A stretch of 64,000 nt of DNA from Humidesulfovibrio mexicanus (GCF_900188225.1 NZ_FZOC01000007.1:124001-188000), one strand, 5' to 3'; counted from the stretch's first letter, positions 31,760 to 41,322 are shown. Translations and numbers: made by a program. Notes: generated by a model not told the origin, from the sequence alone.

Positions 31760-33481
31760 ATGTTTCTCGGCATTGATGTTGGCGGCACGCACACCGACGC
31801 CGTGGCGCTCGACGAATCGGGCATCGCCGCCCAGGCCAAGGTCAGGACCGACCACGCCGACCTGCTCGGCTCGGTGAACGCCGCCCTTGCGGTCATCCTC
31901 AAGAGCGTCCCCCCCGGGGACATCACCCAGCTCAACCTGTCCACCACGCTCTCCACCAACGCCATTGTGCAGGGGAACACCGAGGATGTGGGAATGCTGG
32001 TGGTGGCCGGAACCGGCATCAACCCCGGCGAGTTCATGCTCTGCCGCGACTACCACGCCCTGGGCGGCGCCATCGACCACCGGGGCAGCGAAGTGGAGCG
32101 CCTGGACGAGGACCAGGCGCGAGCGGCCATCGCCGCCTGCCGCAAGGCCGGGGTCAAGGTTTTTGGCTGCGTGGGCAAGTTCAGCACGCGCAACCCGCTC
32201 CACGAGAACAGCCTGCGGCAGCTCATCGGCCCCCTGGGCGAGGGCGGCGCCGACGCCGTGACCCTGGGACACGAGCTGGGCGGGCGGCTCAACTTCCCGC
32301 GCAGGCTGGCCACGGCCTACTTCAACTGCGCCGTGTGGCGCGTGTTCAACCAGTTCGCCGACGCCGTGGAGCAGAGCCTGGAGCGCCTGGGCCTGGGCCA
32401 TGTGCGCGTGAACACCCTCAAGGCCGACGGCGGCACCTTCCCCCTGGCCCAGGCGCGCAAAATGCCCGTGCAGAGCATCTTCTCCGGCCCTGCCGCCAGC
32501 GTCATGGGCATCATCGCCCTGTGCGACATCACCCACGACTCCGTGATCCTGGACATCGGCGGCACCACCACGGACATCGCCGTGTTCGTGGACGGGCAGC
32601 CGCTGGTGGAGCACGACGGCATTCACATCGGCAGCCACCCCACCCTGGTGCGCGCCCTCAAGGTGCGCTCCATCGGCATCGGCGGCGACTCGGCCATCGG
32701 CGTGCTGGGCGAGACCGTGCGCGTGGGCCCCAACCGCCTTGGCCCCTCCCAGGCCGATGGCGTGCCCCCGGGCCAGCGCCCGGCCGCGGACGCCCGGCCC
32801 ACCCTCATCGACGCGCTGAACTGCACCGGCGCCTGCGCCCATGGCAACGTGGAGGCCTCGCGCCTGGCCGTGGCCGCCTTCGCCGCACGGCACTCCATCT
32901 CCCCAGAACTGCTGGCGGCGCAGGCCGTTGAGGCCGCCTGCGAGGCCATTTACACCGCCACCCGCGAGCTTCTGGACGAGATCAACGACAAGCCAGTGTA
33001 CACCATTCACGAGCTGCTGGAGGGCCGCCGCGTGGCGCCCCGGCGCGTGTACGTCATGGGCGGCCCGGCGCAAGCCATGAAGGAGCCCCTGCGCCAGCGC
33101 TTCGAGCTGTTCACCGTGGTGCCCGAGCACTCCGGCGTGGCCAACGCCATCGGCGCGGCGCTGACGCGCAACACCGCCAGCCTGGAGCTTTTCGCGGACA
33201 CGGAAAAGGGCGTCATGTTCATTCCGGCCCTGAGCCACCGCGAAAACGTGCCGCGCAACTACAGCCTGCAGGAGGCCAGCCGCGACGCCCTGAACCACCT
33301 GCTGGCGCACCTCTCCGAGATGGGCGTGTTCGCCGACCGCGACAACGCGCAGGTAAACCACGCCTCCAGCTTCAACATGGTCAGCGACGGCGTCACCACG
33401 GGCCGCAACATCCGCGTGAAATGCCAGATAAAGCCCGGCGTGGCCTTCGTCCTGAACGGCCAGGGCGAGGGCGGGAGGTAG
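31760..33481 (+). CDS. Hydantoinase/oxoprolinase (HyuA-type) ATP-dependent enzyme
   Basis: ATG 31760 gives 573 residues. The ASKHA-like ATPase signatures are GIDVGGTHTDAVAL at the N-terminus and ILDIGGTTTDIAVFVDG at about 260. STTLSTNAI and GVKVFGCVGKFSTRNP are family blocks. The length is below that of typical HyuA proteins (about 680-700), so it is the shorter single-gene type without HyuB. Such enzymes hydrolyse cyclic amides with ATP. The stop lies two bases before the HDAC-like gene, so they form an operon. Confidence 0.88.
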   Translation: MFLGIDVGGTHTDAVALDESGIAAQAKVRTDHADLLGSVNAALAVILKSVPPGDITQLNLSTTLSTNAIVQGNTEDVGMLVVAGTGINPGEFMLCRDYHALGGAIDHRGSEVERLDEDQARAAIAACRKAGVKVFGCVGKFSTRNPLHENSLRQLIGPLGEGGADAVTLGHELGGRLNFPRRLATAYFNCAVWRVFNQFADAVEQSLERLGLGHVRVNTLKADGGTFPLAQARKMPVQSIFSGPAASVMGIIALCDITHDSVILDIGGTTTDIAVFVDGQPLVEHDGIHIGSHPTLVRALKVRSIGIGGDSAIGVLGETVRVGPNRLGPSQADGVPPGQRPAADARPTLIDALNCTGACAHGNVEASRLAVAAFAARHSISPELLAAQAVEAACEAIYTATRELLDEINDKPVYTIHELLEGRRVAPRRVYVMGGPAQAMKEPLRQRFELFTVVPEHSGVANAIGAALTRNTASLELFADTEKGVMFIPALSHRENVPRNYSLQEASRDALNHLLAHLSEMGVFADRDNAQVNHASSFNMVSDGVTTGRNIRVKCQIKPGVAFVLNGQGEGGR

Positions 33482-33483
33482 CC

Positions 33484-34824
33484 ATGCACGAGGCCAAGCA
33501 CAGCCTGGGGGTCATCCTTTTCCCCGCCTTCGATTGGAGCATCTCGCCCACCCACCCGGAGCGCGAGGAACGCCTGCTCTACACCCAGGACCAGTTGAAG
33601 GAAGAGGGGCTTTTCGACATCGAGGGCGTGGACGAGCACAAGCCCGGCGTGGCCGGACGCGAGGATGTGGAGCGCACGCACTTCTGCTTCCCGGAGCTGG
33701 AGGCCGTGGCCACGCGCTCGCACCTGGTGGCCGCCGGGGGCTGCATCACCGCGGCCGACCTCGTCATGGGCGGCCGGGCCAAGAAGGCCTTCGCCCTGGT
33801 GCGGCCGCCGGGGCACCACGCCATGAAGGTGGTCCACGGCTCGCGCGGGTTCTGCACCATCAACATCGAGGCCGTGATGATCGAGCACCTGCGCGAGCAC
33901 CACGGCAAACGGCGCATCGCCGTGGTGGACACCGACTGCCACCACGGCGACGGCACCCAGGACATTTACTGGCACGACCCGGACGTGCTCTTCATCAGCC
34001 TGCACCAGGACGGCCGCACCCTGTACCCCGGCACCGGTTTTCCGCAAGACTGCGGCGGCCCCAAGGCCGTGGGCCGCACCATCAACATTCCCCTGCCCCC
34101 CGGCACCGGCGACGAGGGCTACATGCAGGCCATGGAGCGCGTGGTCATGCCCATTCTCAGGCATTTCAAGCCCGAGGTGGTCATCAACTCCGCCGGGCAG
34201 GACAACCACTTCACCGACCCCATCACCAACATGAACCTCACCGCCCAGGGGTACGCGCGCCTGACCGAGCTGCTCCAGGCCGACATCGCGGTGCTGGAGG
34301 GCGGCTATTCCATCCAGGGCGCGCTGCCCTACGTCAACCTCGGCATCTGCCTGTCCATGGCCGGGCTGGACTACTCCGGCGTGCGCGAGCCGGACTTCGA
34401 CGCCGTGCGCCACGCCCAGCGCCCGCAGATCGCCGAATACCTGGACAAACTCTGCGACGCCCTGCCCGAGCTGTACTTCAGCCCGCCCCCAGCCTCCCAG
34501 GCCATGCAGGACGGACAAGTGGAACGGCGCGAAGGGGTGGAATGGTTCACCCGGCACAAGGACATCTACTACGACACCGACGGCATAAGCGAGGCGCAGA
34601 CGGAATCGCTGCTCTTGTGCGGCTCCTGCCGGGGGCTCATGAAGGTTGTAAGCCGCTCCACCAAAAACCCGGACTGCCTGGGCGTGGAAATCCCCGTGGA
34701 CGCCTGCCCGGAATGCCGCGCGCGCGGGCTTGAAATCTACGGCGAGGCCCAGGCGCGGGGGGGCTTCCGCTACACCCAGCTCATCGACCGCGTGGGCAGG
34801 CAGTACGAGCGCCACGGATTCTGA
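33484..34824 (+). CDS. Histone-deacetylase-family amidohydrolase
   Basis: ATG 33484 is two bases past the upstream stop; 446 residues. HDAC motifs are intact: LVRPPGHHAMK (catalytic His pair), VVDTDCHHGDGTQDIYW (zinc ligands Asp and His), SLHQDGRTLYPGTG, NSAGQDNHFTDP (zinc Asp) and LEGGYSIQG. Bacterial members deacetylate acetylpolyamines, acetoin-related or other amides. A C-terminal extension from about residue 340 has a zinc-ribbon-like set (LLCGSCRGLM, DACPECRARG), which is unusual for the family. Coupling with HyuA suggests joint amide catabolism, an inference. Confidence 0.92.
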   Translation: MHEAKHSLGVILFPAFDWSISPTHPEREERLLYTQDQLKEEGLFDIEGVDEHKPGVAGREDVERTHFCFPELEAVATRSHLVAAGGCITAADLVMGGRAKKAFALVRPPGHHAMKVVHGSRGFCTINIEAVMIEHLREHHGKRRIAVVDTDCHHGDGTQDIYWHDPDVLFISLHQDGRTLYPGTGFPQDCGGPKAVGRTINIPLPPGTGDEGYMQAMERVVMPILRHFKPEVVINSAGQDNHFTDPITNMNLTAQGYARLTELLQADIAVLEGGYSIQGALPYVNLGICLSMAGLDYSGVREPDFDAVRHAQRPQIAEYLDKLCDALPELYFSPPPASQAMQDGQVERREGVEWFTRHKDIYYDTDGISEAQTESLLLCGSCRGLMKVVSRSTKNPDCLGVEIPVDACPECRARGLEIYGEAQARGGFRYTQLIDRVGRQYERHGF

Positions 34825-34884
34825 CTGCACAAGCGGCCCGGCCGGGAGCGGTCGGGCTGAGGATGTTGCGCTGCGTGGCCGGAA

Positions 34885-34917
34885 CGCCGCCTTCCCTTGG
34901 ACGGGAGGCGGCGTTTT
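34885..34917 (+). terminator. Terminator after the HDAC-like gene
   Basis: CGCCGCCTTCCC pairs with GGGAGGCGGCG (one bulge), ending in GTTTTC. Confidence 0.8.
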
Positions 34918-35032
34918 CACGTTCTCTCGGCCCCCCCTCATTGACCTCCCGGATCGGCGGTGCGATATACGGCCTGGGATGCCCGCCTGACCCGGGACCG
35001 TCCCGCGTCGCGGTGCCCCAGAGGGGGAGATC

Positions 35033-36322
35033 ATGCGTAAAGGACAATGGAGAGCGCCCATTCTCGGGCTGGCGTTCTGGGGAATGCTGGCGGGTGCGAG
35101 CGCCTTTCCGGCGGCGGCCCTGGCGGACGACGCCCTTGAAGATCTCAAGGCCCAGCAGGCGATCGCAGAGGCGAAAGTGGCCATACTCAAGGCCCAGCGG
35201 GAGCAAGCCAAACTTGAAGCAACCGCGGGGCAAGACAAGATTGATGCGCTAAAAAACCTGGTGGAGGCCCAGGTCGCCATTGAGAAGGGCCAAACCGCCA
35301 CGGAGCTGTCGACCGTCACCGCCTTGAAGGAATTGCTTGGTGCGCCGAAACCCATTGGAGAGGGGGGCGCTGTCACCCCAGGAAACAAGGATATCCCATT
35401 TCTGCTGTGGTCCAGCATGGGCGACCTCCCTCTCATCCAGCAGGCTGCGGAAGCCATGTGCAATGCGACAGCGCCTCTGACGATGCTGTTCGCGCCAATA
35501 GACCTCACGGCAAGGCGTCAGGCCCTGATCGGGTTTGACGTTCAAGCAAGGCTCCTCCGCGAGGCTTCCCTCAAAATGCTTGGCGACCTTGGCGCCGGAC
35601 AGCAAAAGTCGTTCAGCGCCGCAGCCGCCATCGGCTTGGCGACCACCGGGCTCTACGCCGCAGGCGCGGTGTCGGAACTCGTCAAATCCCTTCGCACCGA
35701 CCGGGCCATTACGCTGCATTCAGCCTCGCGCGCCGATGCTTTCGAGCGGGTGGTCATGGGCAACGCCAACTGCGCCCACATAGAGCGCATAGACTGGAAG
35801 ACCGCCGTATTGGACAAAGTCGCCGCGCAATTCGAGGCAAAAAACAAAACGCTCCATACCCTGCGCGAGGCCTACGGCAAATGGTGCGCCTGGAAAGCTC
35901 AAGCGGAGACAGGCCTCAAGAAGGCGGAGGACAAACAGAGTGCGGGGAAAAGCAGAACCAAGGCCGACGCCGCAGCGGCTACGGACATGCAGGCAAGGCT
36001 TGACAAGGTTCTCGCATACGCTTGGCTTGCGGATTCCCTCAAGCAATTCCTTGATGGGGCCAGCGCCGATGCAGTCATGAAGCTGGCAGAAACAGCCGCC
36101 CTGGTCGAACACATGGACGGCAAGGCCGGCCTTTCCTACACGCTCATTGTCAACAACCTGCAGATCAACGCAAGCGGCGCATTCGGCAAGGGATTGCGGC
36201 GCATACCCATGGTGGAACTGCAGTACACCGTCACGGACACGGCGGGAGAAATCAAAAAAACCGGCATATTCGCAAAGAAGGGGAGAGAGCAGGTCATCAA
36301 TTGGGAACAGGAAACCCCTTGA
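35033..36322 (+). CDS. Exported coiled-coil protein of unknown function
   Basis: The 429-residue product has a clear signal peptide (GLAFWGMLAGASAFPAAALA, cleavage after Ala31-type site), then a long charged coiled coil at about 33-100 (LKAQQAIAEAKVAILKAQRE). A globular part contains one hydrophobic stretch (SAAAAIGLATTGLYAAGAVS at about 205-224) and a second Lys-rich helix (KKAEDKQSAGKSRTKADA). The C-terminus is strand-rich (VELQYTVTDTAGEIKKTG). No family recognised. Codon use has more A/T than the neighbours, and it may be recently acquired. Confidence 0.75.
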   Translation: MRKGQWRAPILGLAFWGMLAGASAFPAAALADDALEDLKAQQAIAEAKVAILKAQREQAKLEATAGQDKIDALKNLVEAQVAIEKGQTATELSTVTALKELLGAPKPIGEGGAVTPGNKDIPFLLWSSMGDLPLIQQAAEAMCNATAPLTMLFAPIDLTARRQALIGFDVQARLLREASLKMLGDLGAGQQKSFSAAAAIGLATTGLYAAGAVSELVKSLRTDRAITLHSASRADAFERVVMGNANCAHIERIDWKTAVLDKVAAQFEAKNKTLHTLREAYGKWCAWKAQAETGLKKAEDKQSAGKSRTKADAAAATDMQARLDKVLAYAWLADSLKQFLDGASADAVMKLAETAALVEHMDGKAGLSYTLIVNNLQINASGAFGKGLRRIPMVELQYTVTDTAGEIKKTGIFAKKGREQVINWEQETP

Positions 36323-36376
36323 AAGAGAGGCACGCCTAGGGGGGGCCGCCATTTCTCCCCAGCCCCGGTCCGCCCC

Positions 36377-37234
36377 CTATCCCAGTTCGAAGCTGGCGAC
36401 GCCGAACTCGCGCCCCAGGTCGTACTCCGGAACGCCGCCCAGGTACATGCGCCCGGTCTGGAACACCACGCGCATTCCGTGGTCCTCGGCCAGGCGCGCG
36501 GCCGCCGGGTTGGTGGCGGGCGCGTCGAAGAACACCGGGCCTTCGGGAGCAGACGCCAAGAGGCCCCGCAACAGGTCGCGGGCCACGGCCACATCGTCGG
36601 CAAACAGCGGGCCGATCTTCGCCCCCACGCCGCAGGGCCGCAGCACGCCGAAGCCCGCCAGCGCGCCCCCGCGCCGCGTGCCCAGGGCCACGTGCCCGGG
36701 CAGGTCCAGCCAGGAACGCAAAAACGCCTCGCGCCGGCCCGGAAAACAGCGGCCGTCGTAGGCCAGCACCTCATCGAAGGAGCCGCCGCTCAAGGGCAGC
36801 AGGCCCTGGGGCATCTCGCCGCCCGCGCGGCCCTGGTACCGGCTGCTGATGCGCGCCGGCTCGAAGCCGCTTTTGCGGTAGGTCTCCACCTGGCCCAGCA
36901 CGGCATCCAGGCCGATGACCGCCGCGCCGCGCGCCTGCAATGCGGCCTGTGCGGTCCGCCACAGGCGCAGGCCCAGCCCCTGGCCGCGCAACTCCGGCCG
37001 CACCACGAAGAAGCCCATGAAGCCGAAGCCGCCGCCACGGCCCGAATCGTAGCGCACGGCGGAAACCGTGGCCGCGGGCCGACCGTCCAAGAGCCCCAGG
37101 AAGAACCCGTCCGGATCCGCCGCCCAGAAGGCCTCGGCATCGCGCAGGCCGGGATTCCAGCCCTCGGCCGCGGCCGACTCGATGGCAACGCTCAATTCCG
37201 GCCGCGCCATGCGGCGGATGGCATACCCGTCCAT
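36377..37234 (-). CDS. GNAT-family N-acetyltransferase, two-domain
   Basis: ATG 37234 follows GGAGGG; 285 residues. The N-terminal GNAT domain has GGGFGFMGFFVVRPELRGQG, where RPELRGQGLGLRLW is the acetyl-CoA binding motif A. A second domain from about residue 150 (FDEVLAYDGRCFPGRREAFL, GPVFFDAPATNPAAARLA) matches the acetyltransferase C-terminal type (Acetyltransf_18). The acceptor is unknown. It is downstream of thiM-thiE on the same strand with 30 bases between, so it could share their mRNA. Confidence 0.9.
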   Translation of the reverse strand: MDGYAIRRMARPELSVAIESAAAEGWNPGLRDAEAFWAADPDGFFLGLLDGRPAATVSAVRYDSGRGGGFGFMGFFVVRPELRGQGLGLRLWRTAQAALQARGAAVIGLDAVLGQVETYRKSGFEPARISSRYQGRAGGEMPQGLLPLSGGSFDEVLAYDGRCFPGRREAFLRSWLDLPGHVALGTRRGGALAGFGVLRPCGVGAKIGPLFADDVAVARDLLRGLLASAPEGPVFFDAPATNPAAARLAEDHGMRVVFQTGRMYLGGVPEYDLGREFGVASFELG

Positions 37235-37264
37235 GCGGTTCCCTCCGTGCCTCACGCCTGTCTT

Positions 37265-37912
37265 CTAGCCTTGCGCGCCGCGCACCAGCCCGGCCAGCTC
37301 GCGGCTGGCCGCTTCCGGGTCCGGGGCGGAGCAGATGGCCGAAACCACGGCCAGGCCCTGCGCCCCGCAGCGCAACACGCTTGCGGCGTTCTCCCGCCCT
37401 ATGCCGCCTATGGCCACAATGGCCCGGCCGCTTCCGGCCTCCACCTCGGCGCGCGCGCGCGCCAGCCCGGCCAGGCCCCAGCCCGGCCCGGCGTCGGTCT
37501 TGGTGGGGGTCTGGAAAATAGGCGACAAACCATAATAGTCCACCAGCCCGGCGGGCAGGGCCTCGGCCGCGCGCAGCTGGTCCATGGTCTCCACGGAAAG
37601 CCCGAGGATCGCCCCCGGCCCGAGCATGGCCCGCGCCTGGGCCACGGGCATGTCGTCCTGGCCCAGGTGCGCGCCCTGGGCGCCGATGGCCAACGCCACG
37701 TCCAGCCTGTCGTTGATGATGAGCGGCACGCCAAGGGGCGCCAGCAGGGCGAGCAGCGCCCGGCCCAGCTCCACGAACTCGCGGGTGGGGGCATGTTTTT
37801 CGCGCAGCTGCACCACGCGCACGCCGCCGGCCACGGCAGCGCGGGCCACGTCCAGCAGGGAGCGGCCCAGGCACAGGGGCCGGTCGGTGACGAGATACAG
37901 GCCGTAGTCCAC
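37265..37912 (-). CDS. thiE: Thiamine-phosphate synthase
   Basis: GTG 37912, 11 bases after the thiM stop, gives 215 residues. ThiE motifs are present: YLVTDRPL, VVQLREKHAPTREFV, LIINDRLDVALAIGAQGAHL, GQDDMPVAQAR, GLSPIFQTPTKTDAGPGWGL and IVAIGGIGREN. It joins HMP-PP and HET-P to thiamine monophosphate. The diphosphate-binding loops and SP/T-type pyrophosphate site are intact. Together with ThiM it forms the salvage branch; thiD and thiC are not nearby. Confidence 0.95.
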   Translation of the reverse strand: MDYGLYLVTDRPLCLGRSLLDVARAAVAGGVRVVQLREKHAPTREFVELGRALLALLAPLGVPLIINDRLDVALAIGAQGAHLGQDDMPVAQARAMLGPGAILGLSVETMDQLRAAEALPAGLVDYYGLSPIFQTPTKTDAGPGWGLAGLARARAEVEAGSGRAIVAIGGIGRENAASVLRCGAQGLAVVSAICSAPDPEAASRELAGLVRGAQG

Positions 37913-37923
37913 GCCCGCCGCCT

Positions 37924-38727
37924 TTAGCGCACCAGCTTGATATGGTCGGCCACGTCCTGGGCGCTCATGGCGTACAAGGCGTCGTAGAAATGCAGCTGCA
38001 GGGTGCCCGGCCCGCTGGCCTTGGCTTCGGCCATCTCCCCGGCGATCTTCATGGTCACGCTGGCGTGGAGCGCGGCCTCCAGCGGGTTTTTGTTCACCGC
38101 GGCAAAGGCCGCGCACAGGGCCGTGGCCGTGCAGCCAAGCCCGGTGACGCGCGGCATGAGCGGGCTGCCGCCCAGCACGCGCACCTTGGCCCCGCCCTCC
38201 ACCACAAGGTCGGCCTCGCCGCTGACCACCACCGCGCAGCCGTGCTTCATGGACAGGGCGCGCGCAGCCGAGCCCGCGGCATCGCTCTTGGCCGTGGAGT
38301 CCACCCCGCGCGCGGCGCTGCCCGCATCCCCGGCAAGGGTCATGATCTCCGAGGCGTTGCCCCGGATGATGAAGGGCCGGTGCGAATCCAGCAGGGCCAG
38401 GGGGGTCACGGTGCGCAGCATGGAGGCGCCCGCGCCCACGGGGTCGAGCACCACGGGCACGCCCGCTCCATCGGCCGCGGCCCAGGCCGGGTCCATGGCG
38501 GCCAGGTACTCCGGGGCCACCGTGCCCAGGTTGATGACCAGCGCGCCGGAAATCGCCACCAGCTCGGCCATCTCCTCGACCGCGTGGCTCATGATGGGCG
38601 AGGCCCCCAGCGCCAGCAGGGCGTTGGCCGTGGTGTTGGTCACCACATAGTTGGTGATGGAGACCACCACCGGATTCCTGGCCCGTATGGCCTCGATGTC
38701 GCGGTACAGGGTGTCGGCGTCGGTCAC
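37924..38727 (-). CDS. thiM: Hydroxyethylthiazole kinase
   Basis: GTG 38727 lies five bases after GGGAGG; a longer start at 38790 would have no site. The 267 residues fit ThiM (E. coli 262). Motifs include VSITNYVVTNTTANALLALG, PIMSHAVEEMAELVA, PVVLDPVGAGASMLRT, IIRGNASEIMTLAG, GEADLVVEGG and TGLGCTATALCAAFAAV (ATP-binding GxGC). It phosphorylates the thiazole moiety for salvage. No TPP riboswitch is seen in the 133-base divergent leader. Confidence 0.95.
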   Translation of the reverse strand: MTDADTLYRDIEAIRARNPVVVSITNYVVTNTTANALLALGASPIMSHAVEEMAELVAISGALVINLGTVAPEYLAAMDPAWAAADGAGVPVVLDPVGAGASMLRTVTPLALLDSHRPFIIRGNASEIMTLAGDAGSAARGVDSTAKSDAAGSAARALSMKHGCAVVVSGEADLVVEGGAKVRVLGGSPLMPRVTGLGCTATALCAAFAAVNKNPLEAALHASVTMKIAGEMAEAKASGPGTLQLHFYDALYAMSAQDVADHIKLVR

Positions 38728-38860
38728 TGGATACCTCCCGGAGGGAATGGGGTGTGGGCCATGAATCTCCGCTTGCGTGGGCATTGTCAAGCCGCCAAGG
38801 CTTGAAATCCGGCGGGCGCGGGCCTACAGTCTCCCCTACGCAACAATAAGGAGACCCCCC

Positions 38861-40063
38861 ATGCCCCAGTTCGCCCACCGCGTGGCCAAGGCACAACGTT
38901 CCTTCATCCGCGAGATCTTGAAGGTCACAGCCGACCCGTCCGTCATCTCCTTTGCCGGAGGACTGCCCAACCCGGCCTCCTTCCCGGTGCCGGAGATAGC
39001 CGCCGCCGCCGCCAAAGTGCTGTACGAAGCCGGACCGAGCGCGCTGCAGTACTCCACCACCGAGGGCTACGCGCCCCTGCGCGAGTGGATCGCCCGGCGC
39101 TACCAGGAAAAGAAGGGCATGGACGTGCGGCCCGAGGACATCCTCATCACCACAGGGTCGCAGCAGGCCCTGGACCTGGTGGGCAAGATCCTGGTCAACG
39201 CGGGCGACACCGTGGTCATGGAAAAACCCGGGTACCTGGGGGCCATCCAGGCCTTCACCATCTTCCGTCCCAGCTGGCGCTCCGTGCCCCTTGAGGACGA
39301 CGGGCCGGACCTGGAGCTGCTGGACCGCGCCCTGAAGCGCGCCAAGCTCTTTTACGCCGTCACCAGCTTCCAGAACCCCTCTGGCCTGTCCTACTCCGAG
39401 GAAAAGCGCGCCCGCGTAGCCGAACTGCTGAAGCGGCACCGCACCTTCTTCCTGGAGGACGACCCCTACGGCGAGCTGCGCTTCAAGGGTCAGGCCCTGC
39501 CCCCGGTCTGCAAACAGCGGCCGGAGCTCTCCATGCTGTTGGGCACCTTTTCCAAGGTGGCCGCGCCCGGCTTCCGCCTGGGCTGGATCGTGGCGCGCGG
39601 GTCCATCATGGAACGGCTCGTCATCGCCAAGCAGGCGGCCGACCTGCACACCGGCTCCCTCGACCAGATGATTGTGCACCGCTTTCTGGCGGACAACGAC
39701 TTCGAGGCCCATGTGGCGCGCATCAGCCGCCTGTACGGCGAGCAGTGCCGCGCCATGCAGGACGCCATCGCCAGGCACTTCCCCAAGAACGTCCGCGTCA
39801 CGGAGCCCGAGGGCGGCATGTTCCTCTGGGCCACCCTGCCGGAGGGGCTCTCGGCCACGGAGCTTCTGCGCCGCGCGGTGGAGCGCAAGGTGGCCTTCGT
39901 GCCCGGCGCGGCCTTCTTCGTGGACGGCACCGGCGAGAACACTCTGCGCCTCAACTACTCCAACGCCGACGCCGCCACCATCGAGGACGGAATCAAGCGG
40001 CTGGCCACCTGCCTGGAGGAGTGCATGGCCGAGGCCGGGAAAGCGGCCCGCGCGGGGGCATGA
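38861..40063 (+). CDS. PLP-dependent aminotransferase (class I/II, 2-aminoadipate/LysN-like)
   Basis: ATG 38861 follows AAGGAG; 400 residues. The fold-type-I motifs are ISFAGGLPNPASFPV, ALQYSTTEGYAPLREWIA, TTGSQQALDLVGKI, TSFQNPSGLSYSEEKR (with the PLP-binding Asn and Tyr), EDDPYGELRF and the Schiff-base Lys in GTFSKVAAPGFRLGW. This group is MocR-catalytic-domain-like without the N-terminal HTH and includes 2-aminoadipate and branched or aromatic aminotransferases. The substrate is unresolved. The stop overlaps the permease start (ATGA). Confidence 0.93.
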   Translation: MPQFAHRVAKAQRSFIREILKVTADPSVISFAGGLPNPASFPVPEIAAAAAKVLYEAGPSALQYSTTEGYAPLREWIARRYQEKKGMDVRPEDILITTGSQQALDLVGKILVNAGDTVVMEKPGYLGAIQAFTIFRPSWRSVPLEDDGPDLELLDRALKRAKLFYAVTSFQNPSGLSYSEEKRARVAELLKRHRTFFLEDDPYGELRFKGQALPPVCKQRPELSMLLGTFSKVAAPGFRLGWIVARGSIMERLVIAKQAADLHTGSLDQMIVHRFLADNDFEAHVARISRLYGEQCRAMQDAIARHFPKNVRVTEPEGGMFLWATLPEGLSATELLRRAVERKVAFVPGAAFFVDGTGENTLRLNYSNADAATIEDGIKRLATCLEECMAEAGKAARAGA

Positions 40064-41298
40064 GCGCGGGCGCGCTGACGCTGCTGGCGCGCTTGCGCCG
40101 CATGGCCCTGGCCGCGGTCTGGGCCTACAAGGCGCGCTCGCTCTTCGTCATCCTGGGCGTGGGCTTCGGCGTGGCCTCGCTCACGCTCATCGTCACCGCC
40201 GTGGACGGGGCCGAGCGCAAGGCCGTGGAATTGGTGGAATGGTTCGGCCCGGATGCGGCGCTGGTGTTCGGCGGCAACTTCAAGAAGCGCGCGGTGGGGG
40301 CGCGCTTCAACACCATCACCCAGGACGACGTGCGCACCATCAGCCAGTCGCTGCCGGGCGTGTCCATGGTGGTGCCCATGCGCTCCAAGGCCGAGGTGCC
40401 CGTGCGCCACAAGGACAGCAACATGCCGGGCACCCTGGTCATCGGCGCCACGGAGAACTACGCCCAGGCCTGGAACTGGCCGCTGGTGGAAGGCCGCGAC
40501 ATTTCGGCCGAGGACGTGCGCCTGGGCGCGCGGGTGGCGCTTCTTGGCGACAAGCCCGCGCGCGAGCTTTTTGGCGACCAGTCGCCCGTGGGGCGCACGT
40601 TCCAGGTGGGCAAGTTCCAGGTGCAGGCCATCGGGCTGCTCAAGTACCGTGGGGCTTCCGGCGGCGGCGGAGAGGTGGACGACCGCATCATCATCCCCAT
40701 CACCACGCTCACCAACCGCTTCAACATGGACCGAAAATACTACCGGGCCATGCGCATCAAGTTCCTGGAGCCCGAACGCATGAGCACCCATGTGGAGAAC
40801 CTGCGCTCCTTCATGCGACAAAACCACAACCTCGGCCCCACGGACGACGACGACTTCTCCATCATCACCGCCGATGAGATCCTCAAGTTCCTTTCGGCCT
40901 TCAAGGGCGGGCTGGTGGCCTTCCTCGGCGTCACGGCGGCGGCCAGCATGACCGTGGGCGGCTTTGTGCTGGCCAACCTCTTCTCCATCAGCGTCAGCGA
41001 GCGCAGCCGCGAAATCGGCCTCAAGAAGGCGCTCGGCGCCACGCAAAACGCCATTCTGGCCCAGTTTCTCCTGGAAGCGGCCATGCTCACGGCCGTGGGC
41101 GGCCTGGTGGGCCTGGGGCTCGGCCTGGGGCTCGGCCAGCTGCTCACCCGGCTGGGAATGCTGCAAATCCTCTTTTCCTGGAAGGTATTCTTCCTGTCCC
41201 TGGGCAGCGCGCTGGTCATCGGATTCGTCTTCGGCATCAAGCCCGCGCGCGCCGCAGCCCAGCTCGACCCCATCGCCGCCCTGCGCGGAGACGCATAG
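40060..41298 (+). CDS. MacB/FtsX-type ABC transporter permease
   Basis: ATG 40060 overlaps the aminotransferase stop; 412 residues. It has an N-terminal membrane segment (YKARSLFVILGVGFGVASLT), a large periplasmic domain (about 60-270, MacB_PCD-like: GPDAALVFGGNFKKRAVG, RTFQVGKFQVQAIGLLKYRG) and three C-terminal membrane segments with the FtsX motif (REIGLKKALGATQNAILAQF). It belongs to mechanotransmission or lipoprotein-export permeases. The ATPase subunit is not adjacent, so it must come from elsewhere. Confidence 0.9.
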   Translation: MSAGALTLLARLRRMALAAVWAYKARSLFVILGVGFGVASLTLIVTAVDGAERKAVELVEWFGPDAALVFGGNFKKRAVGARFNTITQDDVRTISQSLPGVSMVVPMRSKAEVPVRHKDSNMPGTLVIGATENYAQAWNWPLVEGRDISAEDVRLGARVALLGDKPARELFGDQSPVGRTFQVGKFQVQAIGLLKYRGASGGGGEVDDRIIIPITTLTNRFNMDRKYYRAMRIKFLEPERMSTHVENLRSFMRQNHNLGPTDDDDFSIITADEILKFLSAFKGGLVAFLGVTAAASMTVGGFVLANLFSISVSERSREIGLKKALGATQNAILAQFLLEAAMLTAVGGLVGLGLGLGLGQLLTRLGMLQILFSWKVFFLSLGSALVIGFVFGIKPARAAAQLDPIAALRGDA

Positions 41299-41322
41299 CC
41301 CTCTTGCGTTCCAGGACCGGAG

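Noticed and set aside
38728-38860. TPP riboswitch before thiM
   Set aside because: The conserved CUGAGA and ACC-containing core elements are absent in either orientation.
37265-39778. 837-codon minus frame from within the aminotransferase gene through thiM to thiE
   Set aside because: Only its last 215 codons (ThiE) are protein-like; the rest is shadow of thiM in another frame and of the aminotransferase on the other strand.
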